From positions 14,454,501-14,518,500 of the forward strand of contig OU015568.1 of NCBI GenBank assembly GCA_907165135.1: 64,000 nt of DNA, read 5' to 3'. This DNA is from Oikopleura dioica (taxonomy: Eukaryota > Chordata > Appendicularia > Copelata > Oikopleuridae). Numbering within the stretch: the first letter of the stretch is position 1; each line of letters starts with the position of its first letter. The notes beneath the pieces are model-generated. The model had not been told where the DNA came from. It ran no database searches and was given only the letters and a program-made list of their open reading frames with translations. Made by a program: the position numbers and the translations under genes. Positions 1 through 11,500 of the stretch are shown piece after piece.

Positions 1-381
1 CACCCTGAAATCAAAGCTATTCTAATGGGTACTCGTTTCGATGATCCGCATGGAAAATATCTTCAAGATTTTTCACCAACAGACACAGATAAAGGTATCA
101 AAAAATCCGTATTCTTGACAATTAATAGTTTTCAAGGTTGGCCTGAATACATGCGAGTGAATCCGATTCTAACTTGGGATTATACAGATATTTGGGGCTT
201 TCTTCGTAAACTTTACGTTCCTTACTGTATTCTTTACGACCGCGGATACAGTTCCATTGGCCCGAAATCGAAAACATTTCCAAATCCAGACCTCGTTTCC
301 AAGGACGCCACTGGAAAAGTGATCGTTAAACCAGCGTATACTTTGGTCAACAATGAACTTGAGCGATCCGGGCGAAACTGA
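1..381 (+). CDS. FLAD1: FAD synthase, C-terminal part (partial)
   Basis: The window opens inside this gene; codons are in frame from base 1 and the stop is at 379-381. FAD synthase adenylates FMN to FAD with ATP, using a PAPS-reductase-like fold. Visible family features are GTRFDDP (adenine/FMN pocket region), the segment PEYMRVNPILTWDYTDIWGF, then LYVPYCILYDRGYSSIG and a C-terminal PAYTLVNNELER, which follow the order of the end of animal FLAD1. The N-terminal molybdopterin-binding-like half lies outside the window, if present. A 98-nt gap with a TTTTAG acceptor separates it from the next start codon, a spacing typical of an operon resolved by trans-splicing. Identification is firm; the missing 5' part cannot be judged. 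Confidence 0.93.
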   Translation, partial: HPEIKAILMGTRFDDPHGKYLQDFSPTDTDKGIKKSVFLTINSFQGWPEYMRVNPILTWDYTDIWGFLRKLYVPYCILYDRGYSSIGPKSKTFPNPDLVSKDATGKVIVKPAYTLVNNELERSGRN

Positions 382-479
382 CCTCTTACTGTATTTATCC
401 TTCTTCTTTCCTTGCCGTTCTGTTTATTGTTCAAAAAGTTTGTGATTGGAAATTAAATAGGACATCTTTTCGTTTTAGA

Positions 480-857
480 ATGTTGTCTCGCGTTGGTGCT
501 CGGCTTTCTACCCGATCTTTTTCGAAATACATCGCGGACAACTATGGAAAGAACGTTCATCGTCTCGCAAACCGACCTACTGTTGAAGTTTCCGTTTTTG
601 AAATCTTTGCCGCTACTGTGGGTACTCTTTTGATTCTTGGCGATGTAAGTACCTTTCAATAATGATCAATTTTCATGCGCAAATTGATGAAATACTCTAA
701 ACATCTTGAATTTTAGATCGTCCGAGACCAGACTATCCACAGAGAACTTTTCGACGCCAACGGTCAGCCCGAAGAAGTCTGGAATCAGCGAATCTGGCTC
801 CGACCACGAGGCTTCCACCAGGAAGGTAACCTCATGGGCCGAGCACAGATCTGGTAA
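480..857 (+). CDS. Small single-pass protein, probably mitochondrial
   Basis: Two exons, 480-644 and 717-857, joined by a GT-AG intron without phase change, giving 101 aa. The start codon follows a CGTTTTAG acceptor directly, as expected for a trans-spliced downstream operon gene behind FLAD1. The N-terminus (MLSRVGARLSTRSFSKY) is rich in Arg and Ser and lacks acidic residues, like a mitochondrial presequence. One hydrophobic segment follows at about residues 38-54 (SVFEIFAATVGTLLIL), then a charged soluble tail ending in GRAQIW. Size and shape resemble accessory subunits of respiratory complexes, but I do not recognise the family and assign no function. Confidence 0.7.
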
Positions 858-923
858 AACATCATTTTTCTGCATCTGTATGTTATTTATTCGAAATCAA
901 AATAATAGAGAAATAAAAACAAT

Positions 924-1551
924 TCAAAAAACAACTTCTGTTGCGCTTCCTTCAAAATCGTTCTGTTCGTAAGTGTAGTCCGCTAAAATTATATTTTGAA
1001 AAGTGAAATCAAGGAAGGGCCAGGTACGTTCAGGCCGATCAGCAACCCAGAGAAGATGGCGGTAAGAGGTGTAGGCCAACACAGGGCAGCGTTTTTTTGG
1101 GTTCTTTCGTTCTACGAGAATTGTTCTGCATCCTTTTTGTTTAGGCACGCACTCAGCAGGCCAGGCAGTAGGTCGTAGGGCACTAAAACAGAATTTGTTT
1201 AGAAATTTCTTAAAAAATATAGTAGTCTTGGAGAATTCGTCATTTCAATAGTGACCGATTTTTTTTGACCCTATTGAATTGATCTGTCTAAAAAGAGACA
1301 GGTTTATTTGCCTCGGATTCGCTCTCCAGCCCTTGGAAATAATTGTGTTACCTCTGGCAATCTAAATAAATCGAATCCTGAATATCAATGCATCTGCATG
1401 TTTGGCAATGATTCACCCGCCCTGTCTCTTTCCAGGACACTCGATTCTCAACGTCAGCCCAAGTGCAGTTTGATTTCTTTAGCGCATTAATTGACGATAA
1501 TCCAAAGCTCTGAGAGACCAAAAAGAGGAAAAACAAGAGCATTTTTTTCAA
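924..1551 (-). CDS. Secreted beta-microseminoprotein-like protein
   Basis: Two exons on the minus strand, 1551-1352 and 1182-924, with a GT-AG intron, 152 aa. A clear signal peptide (MKKMLLFFLFLVSQSFG) is followed by a Cys-rich domain with the spacing C..CQTCRC...LDCQS...PAEC....GC....VERKNPKKRC. The NC.TC.C element, the central C-S/C-C region and the terminal (V)E(R)K(N/D)P(K)K.C signature match the microseminoprotein family (MSMB/MSMP of vertebrates, similar proteins in invertebrate chordates). Eight cysteines are visible against ten in human MSMB. A tail of about 60 aa after the domain, rich in aromatic residues, is not part of the family core. Vertebrate members are secreted ligands or immunoglobulin-binding factors; the role here is unknown. 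It lies tail-to-tail with the preceding gene. Confidence 0.72.
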
Positions 1552-1678
1552 AATGAAATGAAAATTGGTACTAATTTGAAGTTTTTTTCAAAACAACATT
1601 TTTCGATCAGCTGATTATCACAATAAGGATTCACTCAAGTGTTAATTGGAAAAACATTTTCAGAGTGACATTTTGAGC

Positions 1679-3085
1679 ATGTCGGCTGTTGGCGAAGTAG
1701 CAGACCCATCAATGGGGATGGTAAAAGCAACGGCTATTATCCGAGATGATGACGGGATTATCACTGTGAGCAGCGATAATTCAGTCCGTGTCTGGCTCAA
1801 GAGATCAAATGGGCAGTACTGGCCTTCTGTATGTCATTTTCTTACAAGCGCTGGCCGAAAGTTAAAGAGTTAATAAAATCTCCTTATATAAAAAATATCT
1901 ATTATCATCGTATTATAAATTCAAGCATAAAATTTAGTCGATCATGAATCTCGCCTGGTGTTCATCGGACAAGAAAGCGGGACAGTCCAAATGTTCGAAC
2001 TCTCGGAAGACCTAAATGTCCTCGCTTCGAAACGAGTATTCAACGCACACAATGTTCCAGTAAATGACCTGGTTTTGTGCAAGAAGAAAAACTGGATAAT
2101 TTCCGGCGGTGCGGATGGAACCATCAGCATTTCAGAGATCGGTTCCGGAGTCAAAGTTAGCGACTTCAGTTGTACAATTGTGCCGAAAAATATTGATGTA
2201 AGAAGTGTTTTGTAGCCTGTCTTAAATTCGAGTAAATTTCAAGATCGACGCAGATAGTGGAGTTTTGTTTTGCGGTACATCTGAAGGCTCTATCATCCTC
2301 GTTCGCATTTCTTCCGACGGAGTATGTAGCGAAGTCAATAAGCTACAGGGACACACGTAAAGTTAAACCTCTCTTCGCTCATTTCAGCGGTAATTTAGTT
2401 CAGAGATAACTTCAATTCTTTGGGAGCCAAATACGAATTTCCTCTTCTCCTGTTCGACGGACAAAACGATCATGTGCTGGGACATTGGTGGAAAGAAGGG
2501 CCTTTTCTTGCGACTTCAAGGACATCAAGACATACCTATCAATTTAAGTTTCAAAGACATGTCACTGTACTCAATCGGTAGCAATGGAGGAATCGTCCGC
2601 TGGGACATGACGAAACAAAGGAGTCCTCCGCCTGAGTGGACGGAATCCGACTCTTGTGAAGTAAATTCAAGCGATAGAAATTAACCATCAGTTATTTCTT
2701 TTTTCAGATCTGCAAAGGCCCCTTCTTCTGGAATTTCAAACAAATGTGGGAGGAAAAAACAATGGGCAAACGACAGCACCACTGTAGAAAATGCGGAAAA
2801 GCGCTTTGCGCAAAATGCGCTAGCAACCAAACTGTCATGCCAAAACTCGGTTTCGAGTTTGTCCCAGTCAGAGTTTGTAAAGAATGCCACGATTCAGTAT
2901 CCGACGCCGATAAAACCCCTCTTGCCAAACACGCAGCGCTGAATCGACAGGTTTCGATTCCAACAAAAGCGACTTTTCTGAATCTTAAATTTTAGTGTTT
3001 GAATATCGAAGTGGACCACAGTATGCGACGCGTAGCGACAATCAACCGAAACAAGTCGATATCTCTTTTCAATCTCGAGCTCTAA
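1679..3085 (+). CDS. WDFY2: WD40 repeat and FYVE domain protein
   Basis: Six exons: 1679-~1828, 1938-2197, 2244-2356, 2399-2660, 2708-2950, 2996-3085. Family members are endosomal proteins that bind PtdIns3P through the FYVE finger and scaffold signalling. WD repeats are visible (DNSVRVWLKR, CWDIGGKKG, GGIVRWDM), and the FYVE domain has the ligand signature RQHHCRKCGKALCAKCAS inserted before the last WD blade (NRNKSISLFNLEL), exactly as in WDFY1/2. Start chosen at ATG 1679, 15 nt after a TTTTCAG acceptor. The first intron is unresolved: joining the canonical donor at 1829 to 1938 breaks the frame, so a weaker donor at 1833 or a GC donor at 1848, both in frame, is needed. WDFY1 and WDFY2 cannot be told apart here. 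Confidence 0.9.
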
Positions 3086-3337
3086 TCCTTTTTCCGAATA
3101 TGAACTTCTACGATGACCTACTGATTAAAACTCATGTTACACAAATGTTTCAGTAACAAGCTTTGCAAAAGAAACGATTATTTTTTATCAAACATCTCGC
3201 ATTGAAAATCTTAATTTTACCTCTTTTCTCTTCAATAATACATTTTTCTTTGAAACTTATGACCTGTGCAATAAAAAAATATAACAATTCTAAAAAAAAA
3301 TACTTTTATAATATTATTAAATTATCATTTGTCAAGA

Positions 3338-4835
3338 ATGGCGGAAAAGAAGCCTTTGAAAATGCTGTGTCTTCACGGCTACCGTCAATCGGGCCAAGGC
3401 TTTCGAACAAAAACTGGCGCAATCCGAAAAGTGATGAAAAAACGCTGCGAGTACGTTTGGATTGACGCTCCTCACAAAATTCCGGATTCGGAAGATCTCG
3501 GCTGGTGGTTCAGCCAGGGACAGTCATACGACGCTTGTGCGACGACTAAAGAAGATAATGGCTTTGGCGAGAGTTTAGATTAGGGCTCGCCAAAAAAAAG
3601 TCGATGTCAATTCTCCCCTACGAATCGCACCTAAAAATGATCCCCGTTCTTTCCTGATTCGAATGATATGTCTCTGTCAGGCGTAAGTCTTGGGGAAAAA
3701 ATTCTAGAGCTAGGCCCAAAATCCTGTTTTTGGGACTTCGATCACGTGCCATGACGTCATTTCTCCAGAAATTTCAATATTTTTTGAATTTTTCGAGCAT
3801 AACTTTTTATGCTCTTTTGAATAAGCTACTTACGAAGGTGGGATCAAGATTTTGTCCAGAAATCCCAATAAAATCCTACTAAAAATCCCTCAAATTCACA
3901 GTTTTTCGGCCTAATTTTAACCAGAAAACCTTGGATATCTCGAGTTCCCCAAGTTTTCCCGACCCGGCAAAGCAAAGAAGCGCAACGCTCTATTCTATAA
4001 GAGTTTTGTCTCAGATCTGGGGAGAATCGAAGCAAACTATCGAAAAAAAATGAATTATTGGGAAAAAAGTACGTCAATTTTCGATTTTTTCTCAAAAAAC
4101 GCCATTTTTTTCAATAAAAATTCTTAGATAGAACCAAAACCAACACTGCATATTAAAGCTCAGACTCTCAGCTTTATGTTAATATCAAATATAAATAGTT
4201 TTGAGAGGTTTGACTTGTTAGCTTTTTCGGTTAAGCGATCAGACCCCGAAAAAGGGCCATTTTTATCGAAAATTCGCTCTAAAATTTTTTTGGCTGGGTT
4301 TCAGGGTGTGGTTATATGGGGAGTTTTGGGTTTTAGGACATGGGGAATCAGAAAAACATACTCGTTCGCGACTTCAAAATTTTATGGCGAGCCCTAGTTT
4401 AGATTCTGTCGCCAAGGTTTTTGAAGAACAAGGTCCGTTTGATGGAATTTTGAGTTTCTCGCAAGGAGCTTGTTTTGCGGCGATCTTGTGCTGTTTGAAA
4501 GAAAAAGGAGATGCGAGGTTTCAAAACTTTAATTTTGCGATTATCGCGGCTGGGTACAGATCGAGGACAGAACAGCATCAGCAGTTTTTCAAGGTGAATT
4601 ATAAAAATAATGGAACTGTCTGAGAACTTCGTAGGACGTGAAAGTCTCGTTCCCGACTCTTCACATCATCGGTGAAACAGACCAAGTCATCTGCCGCGAA
4701 ATGAGCGATGAATTAGCCACCTATTTCGACGAAGAAAAAACGACCATCGTTCGCCACCCGGATGGACACATTATTCCTACCAAAGGAGACCCCAAGGCTG
4801 CTATTTTGAAGTTCCTCGACGACCAGCGTGTTTGA
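3338..4835 (+). CDS. OVCA2/FSH1-type serine hydrolase, transposon-interrupted
   Basis: Exons 3338-3580, 4405-4593 and 4635-4835. FSH1/OVCA2 family alpha/beta-hydrolases act on short esters. Visible: LHGYRQS near the start, the nucleophile elbow ILSFSQGA, the acid in GETD and the catalytic His in HPDGHIIP. An intact paralogue lies at 13083-13775 (for example DGILSFSQGACLAAIL against DGILSFSQGACFAAIL). That paralogue has no intron where this copy has 816 bp of transposon DNA. Precise removal of the element plus one target duplication restores the frame (GFGESLDSVAKVFEEQ). The start follows a TTGTCAAG acceptor. Whether the element is spliced out as an intron or the gene is dead cannot be told from DNA; the remaining exons are undamaged, which argues for function or a recent insertion. 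Confidence 0.85.
3581..4396. mobile_element. hAT-like non-autonomous DNA transposon in a coding exon
   Basis: The element begins TAGGGCTCGCCA and ends TGGCGAGCCCTA, perfect 12-bp terminal inverted repeats with looser similarity continuing inward (AAGTCG at both ends). It is flanked by an 8-bp direct repeat GTTTAGAT at 3573-3580 and 4397-4404, the target-site length of the hAT superfamily. It contains no credible ORF, so it would be mobilised in trans. The insertion point is inside the coding sequence of the OVCA2-like gene. Confidence 0.85.
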
Positions 4836-5558
4836 TTTACAGAAATAGTACTGTACTGTATTGGCTGATTAGGAATCTGTAGAATAAATTAATACAACGC
4901 CTTAATTTTTCGCCTGACCGAGATTTTGCAGGGGTAAGAGGGACTCGTCTTTGCACATTCTGTGGCCTCTCGAGGGACTTGATCGATTCTTTTTTCGGTA
5001 CCTAATTAACGGTACATTTTCCTAGGAGCAAATTTCAAAAGAGAGAATAAGCTGTTTTAGAAATAAGAGAGATCTTTCAAAGTGCCCAGAAATCCGTTAT
5101 TTTGATATCTGATGGAGGATATCAAATCGTTGTTTTTGAGCATTATTTTCAACATGGCCCCATTTCTCTTTATCAAGATGAATTCGGCAGTTTTGTTTCT
5201 TCATTCGAACATACGCCATTCCGTTTATTTTTCTGTTTATGAGAGAGCGACCGCCAAAGAGAGATTACTTTATTTTTAAAGCAGATATTAAACAATAGGC
5301 TGCAGATTAAAAACGAGTTTTGTACTAAATGGGCAGGGTAGCGGATTTACGGTATGTTGTTGGCCCTAGAGACCGGTCGTTGCTTCCAGCTTTGGGCCAA
5401 TCAAACCACCAACCCCATGTAGGTTGCCGACCATGTAATTGCTACAAGCTGGGCTATCCGGGTTATCTCTACTTTTTTTAATAGCTTCAAGTGCCGTCCT
5501 CATCTTTTCTCGCCAAAGCTCTTCATTGAAACAAAAAACTTTCTTTCGGCTTTTTAGA
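4836..5558. other. Intergenic, no gene seen
   Basis: Holds the 3' end of the hydrolase gene and the upstream region of CLIP1. Only short shadow ORFs on the opposite strand of the CLIP1 first exon are present. A TTTTTAG acceptor directly precedes the CLIP1 start codon. Confidence 0.5.
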
Positions 5559-8500
5559 ATGTCGGGAATAAAGCCCCCATCGAAAATTAGGCCACCGAAA
5601 GTCGCCGTCGGTGTGAGAGTAATAGCGGGCGGCAAGCCTGGAATTGTTGCGTTCATTGGAGAGACGGAATTTGCGTCGGGAGTTTGGGCAGGAGTTGTGC
5701 TTGATGAACCCATTGGTAAGTTACTTATTTATCAATATTTTTACGATCAATATTTTTACAGCAATCCAACAATGAATAATATTGAAAGTGAATAAAAATC
5801 ATTATTCAAGGCAAAAATGATGGCTCGATCAAAGGCAAGCGCTACTTCCAAACGAGCGAAAACCGCGGAATCTTTATCCGTCCAGAAAAACTCGAAATGG
5901 ACAAGTCTCGAACAGCCACGCCAACCACTCCCGCCACCCCTTCTCCAAAGCTCAAGCCGCGGGTCTCCGCCGAATCTCCATCAGAAGCAGAAGCGCTGAA
6001 AGTCGGCGATCTTATTTTATACAGCGGAAAGTCCGGTACTGTCCGTTTCATGGGCAGAACCGAATTCAAAGAAGGCATTTGGGTTGGAATCGAGCTCAAC
6101 GAACCAAGCGGCAAAAATGACGGAAGCGTGCAAGGAGTGAGCTACTTTAAATGCCCTCCGAAATTTGGACTTTTTGCTCCTCCCCACAAAGTAACAAAGC
6201 TAAAGGGTGGTCGAGCAAAAGGACCAGGATCTGTGGCAAACCGATCTGTAAGAGGTAAGAATCTATTTTTTTATTGGTTATGGGATTAGAATAGACTAAC
6301 TCAACATTTTCTACTAAAGCTCGATCTCCTGCAGGGTCAGTATCCTCCTTCGGCTCCGTCGCTTCAACCAACTCCGTGGCTATGGCTCGATCGGAAGCAG
6401 CTTACGAAGAGAGAATGAGGGCCAGAGCTCTACAGTGCAATTCCAAGGAGTTCAAAGCGATCATGGACGAAAAAGAGAAACAAGTTGCGAGCATGCTTCA
6501 GGAGCGGGAATTGGACAGAGATGAAATTGTCAAGATCTCCGGACAAGTTTTAGGTACAGCATTATGTTTTCTTTATTGATTTGAACGAAAAGAACTTTTG
6601 TTTCATACAGCAAGGACGTATGTAGACGTCTCCTTCAATTTTGGATCATTTTGTTGAATATAAGTTTTATTTAACCTTGATTTTTTATATTACATGCGGC
6701 ATGCCACTTTTAAAAGGCCAGGAAAGGGCGCCACCTATAAAAATCCCGAGACATTTCTATCGATGCGGGATGTTGATAAAACCTTATTTTTCTACTTTAA
6801 CTATCAAGAGAGATCCTTGACTTAATTTTCAGATCTTACAAATCAGCTGGAAGCCACCCGCGCAGAGCTTGAATCGACTCGCCAACAGCTTGTTGAATCC
6901 GAATCGAAGCGAAAAAGCACATCGAAAACGGATGATGACGATCTGGAAGACTTTGGCGATGATGCTGAAGGCGGAAATGAGATGCTTCTCGGAGAAATAG
7001 AAGACCTGAAGCAGCAGCTTCAGGATCTTGAAGAAGAGCGAGAGTTCTCGAAGCACGAATGGGAGGGAATCCTAGCGGCAGAGCAGGAGAAGAATGAGAA
7101 ACTTCAAAAGCAACTGGCGGAAAATTCAAACAGTAGTCAGGTACAGCCACATTAATAATGTGACATTTTTCATCCATTTGAGGACTCTTTTGATGCTATT
7201 TCGGGTCGTGAAAAGCCTTAAAAATCATATGCCCTCTAATCAGGATATTTTTAAGGCTGGTCTTGACGACATTAAATCCCTCTGCGAAGAGCTCAAAGCC
7301 AAACTTGAAGTGAAAACAAAAGCAGTGGAACAACTCGAAGCCGAGCTTGATGAAGAAAAAGAGCTTCGACAAACAACAGAGTTGGAGAAAGAAGAGTTCG
7401 TCGTGAAAATCCAAGAGCTTGACAGCAACATAGAGGATTTGAAGGGCAAGATTCAAAGCTCTGCAGAAGGCCAGAGCGAAGAAGTCACGCAAACACTCGC
7501 TCAACTGTAAGTACCTCCCGCGTTTCTTTTTCTATAGAGTTGGAACTTTTTAAACTAACATTTCGGTTCTTTCACCAAATCAGGTACTGGCATGTTTGTC
7601 TGATTCAAAAGTTACCTCGTTCGTAAAAAGTGCCATATTTTGTCTTCTGTTCCATTTCCAACCTATTTCGCCTTGAGAACAACTTAGTAAAGCCTCAATT
7701 TTAGCGATGAAAAGAAAGAACAAGTTGAAGATCTCGAGTTTCAACTTGAAGAGGCAAAGTTATCCGTCAAAACTCTTTCGACCCAGATAACCGATGCAAC
7801 ACAGCGATACGAGTCTGAGAAGCTCACTCTGTCCGAGGAGCTCTCAAAGGCGAAAAATGAACTGGACGAGAGCAAAAAGACTGCGGCCGATTTGGCAACA
7901 AGGCTGGAGAAAATGGTGGATGAGTGTGGAGCGCTCCAGTCGGCGAAAGAAGAACTGGGCAAGAAAAGCGAGGAATCCGCGGGCCAGATTCAAGGAGAGC
8001 TCAAACTTGCGAAGGAAAAAGCGGAAAATGCGGAGCGACAGCTGGAGCTTGCACATGAGCAGATTTCCACGCTGAGGGAAGAGAATGAAGCTTCCAAAGA
8101 TGAGGCCGCTCGATTGGAGGGAGAAAAGAATGCGACGGAGAAACAATTCTGTAAGAGCAATTCTTCCAATTTCAACTTATTGTCGATTCAGCCGAGTTCA
8201 AAAATTCAACCTCCGAGGCAGAGAAAACATCGAAAACTGCCCTTGAGAACATCCAAAAAGAGCTCGCCGAGATCGTCTCTCAAAACGAAGTGCTTGCATG
8301 GTATGTAGTTTACAACCCATCATATGGTACGTTCACCTTCATTTTTTATGTCGGTGTCCTGGTGCTGGGTGTTTTTTAATCAAAAGCGAACTCGTTTTTC
8401 AGTGACCTTGCTGCTGAAAAGAAACGCGCAGCGGAAATTGAAGCTCTAGGAAACTCCAGTGCCAGTTCTCTCGCTGAAGAAAAAGCTGCTCTAACGAAGT

Positions 8501-11500
8501 CCTTGTCTGAAAGTGAAACGAAGCTGAACGAGTTAATCAGCTCTTTTGACATCATCTCGTCTGAAAATAATGAAAAATCAACAGAAATACAGTCATTATC
8601 AGGCATGCCAGTTCATTCGCGTTCCACTTTGTTTACAATCATTTTAGAGAAAATCGGCAAACTTGAGTCAGAAAGATCCGAGCTTCAGCAGAAATTTGAG
8701 TCTGTTGAGAAGGATCTTGAAGAGGCGAAAAAGTCCATTGTGAATAGATCTGCCGAGCTAGAAAAGGTCACAAATGATCATTTGGGCGCTGAAAAACAGC
8801 TTGCTGAGCTTCGAGAGTCCTCAGAATCGGCGCAAAGAGAAAAGGACGAGTCTATCAAAAATCTGACAGAAGAGCTTGAAAAACACTCAGGTTCTCTGCA
8901 GCAATTGTCATCACAAAATGAAGCTCTTACAGAAGAGCTCAAGAAAAGAGATGATGAAATTTCTGAGCGCGACTCGAAGATCTCTTCTCTTGAATGCACC
9001 TTGTCCGAGAAAACCTCCGAGATTCAAACTGCGCTTGACAGAGCCAAGGAGTGGGAAAGCCAACTCAACGATATCAAGGAATCATCATCGAAATCGTCCA
9101 CCGAACTAGAAGTTCAAGTTCAAAGTCTCTCCGAGGAGCTCCGACAAAGATCAAACGATCTGGAGAAGAAGACTAACGAAGTTTCGTCCCTCTCCGAAGA
9201 AATCGAAAAAGAGCGTGTGCTTTTGAAAGAGTCAGAAGGGAACGCGATCGAAATGGCGAAATCTCTCAATGAAAAGACCCAACAAGCGATTATTGCCGAA
9301 GAAAGCTGCAAAAAACTCGAAGCTGAGATAATTTCACTAAAGGAGCTTTCCGAAAAATCTTCGGCTGATGCTTCCGAAGAAATGAAGACTCTTGTAGAGA
9401 AATTGAAGCAAGCCGAAGACAAAGCCGAAAATGCCGAAAAAGAGCTCTCTTCTATGTCTTCAAAGTACCAAACTGCTTCAAAAGATCTCGAGGAAAAATC
9501 GTCCTTGCTATCAACAACTGAAGTTGATAAAGAACAATTGTCGACTGAGCTTGAAACTGTTCGAAAAGAGCTTGAAGCATTGAAAACCGAACTATCCAGC
9601 GCTACTGGTTCTTCGGAAGAAAAACATAAGGAGCTGGAGAAACTGAGAACGGAGTTGAGCGAACAAACAGAGAAATTTGCCGCCCTTGAAGCCGATCATC
9701 AGAAAATGGTCGCTGAGAAAGCAAGCAATGAGAAACTGTTGGAAGAAAAACAATCCGAGCTTCTTTCTGAAACTGAAAAACTCACTACTGCGAATCAAGA
9801 GCTCGATGTTTCTTCGGACAAAATCGTTTCTCTTGAGAAACAACTGTCAGAGCTCAAAGAAATGTCTTCAAAATCATCTGGTGAGCTTGAAGCAAAAACC
9901 GCAGAACTTCTGTCTCAAATTGCGACTCTGACCTCGGAAAAGCAAGAAGAGGCTTCAAAACGCGCGGAGCTTGAGGAACAGCTGAAATCGACGCAAGTTG
10001 AAATCAGCGAAGGATCTGAAATCATGGCGGCTTCTGTGAAAGAAATCGAAATGTTGAAGGAAAAGACTGAAGCTCTCAATCGCGAGCTCGCCGATGCAAA
10101 AGCTGAAAATGTCGAAAAAGACAGTCAGCACAAAGAAGCATCCGAAACGATTTATAATTTGTCAAAGGAACTCAGTGATCTTCAGGAACGGGTCTCGAAA
10201 TTTATTTTATGCAGAAATTAAAAGAAACTAAAAGGAGGAATATTTTTTGTGGTGGACTTTCACTTCAAAGGCGAATCGTACTGCTTTTGGCGAGTGAGAA
10301 AGCGGGGACTCAGAATCGTAAAAGACCAGGGGAATTTCGTCGGATTTCTTTTCGCGTTGCATTTTGAGTTTTTTATTCGCTTTCATGACTCGCGGACTTG
10401 ATCTCGGGCTGGTCTTGTTGATCAGGAGCTTCTTATCGTCTTGCATAAGCTTGTTGGTCATCATATTTTTGAACTTTAACATTTTTGAGTTTTTGGTTTT
10501 GCTTTTTTTTGTGGTCGATTTTCAATCTGAATGAGGAAGCCCTGCACCTTCTCCTTTAATACTTGCGAGTTGCGTAAAATTTCCTATAAAAATAATGTGG
10601 ATCTTAGCAACAAACTGAAGGTCGTTGGAAATTTGATGAGTCGCACATTAAAACTCATGCGGTCGAAGTAAAATCATAATTGACGCCAGGCAATATCATG
10701 GAAATGGTTTGTTTGATCAAGTCACGATTCCAAGCACCTTTACTCATAGGATGTTTCTAGGAGTCATTTTCCAAAATAATTGTTGATAATTAAAGATTCT
10801 CATCTGGGGAATATTGTGGAGACCCAAAAAAGGTAAAGTTCGGCGAAGAAACCAACGAAACGAATAAGCTCCTATCGAAGGAGAAAAACAAAGCCTTGGA
10901 GGATCTCAATTCGAAAATCGAAGAGATCAAGTCCAAGGACGACGAAATCGCTTCATTGAAACAATCAAACGAGCAGATTTCAAAAGAAAACGCCGAAAAA
11001 GTCAGCCAATATGGAAAAAACATCTCTGAACTATCCAGCCAAATCGAACAGCTGGAAAGATTCCTCATTGAAAAGGACAAGGAGATCGAAACGCTAAGAA
11101 GTTCGCAGAGCAGTAAATCGGCCGAGCTAGACGACATCCTTGTAGAAAAAAATAAGTGCATTACGGAAATGTCCGAAAAAATTGACGCCGAAATTCATTC
11201 AAAAGACCAAGCTATCAAAGCGCAAGAAAAAACTATGCAAAAATACGAAGACCTAAAAGCAACCCTATCAGACGAAAAGTCCAAGGCCGAGGCTGTCAAA
11301 GAGCTCAATCTCAAGATGGAGGAGGAAATTAAGGAGAAAAATGTCAAGCTTCAAGAGTTTACTGTCCAAATATCGTCATTACAAAATGAGATTTTGGAAA
11401 AAGAATCTGAGGTGCTAGAAGTTAACGAGAAACTCGGTAGGATGACCTTAGTGAACGCTTTTGAGTGATGAAATTCTTTCAGCGAAAAAGCGAAAGCGAG

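Noticed and set aside
7196-9422. Long Ser/Phe-rich minus-strand ORFs opposite CLIP1
   Set aside because: Expected mirror of a Glu/Lys/Ser-rich coiled coil; no start context, motifs or splice logic.
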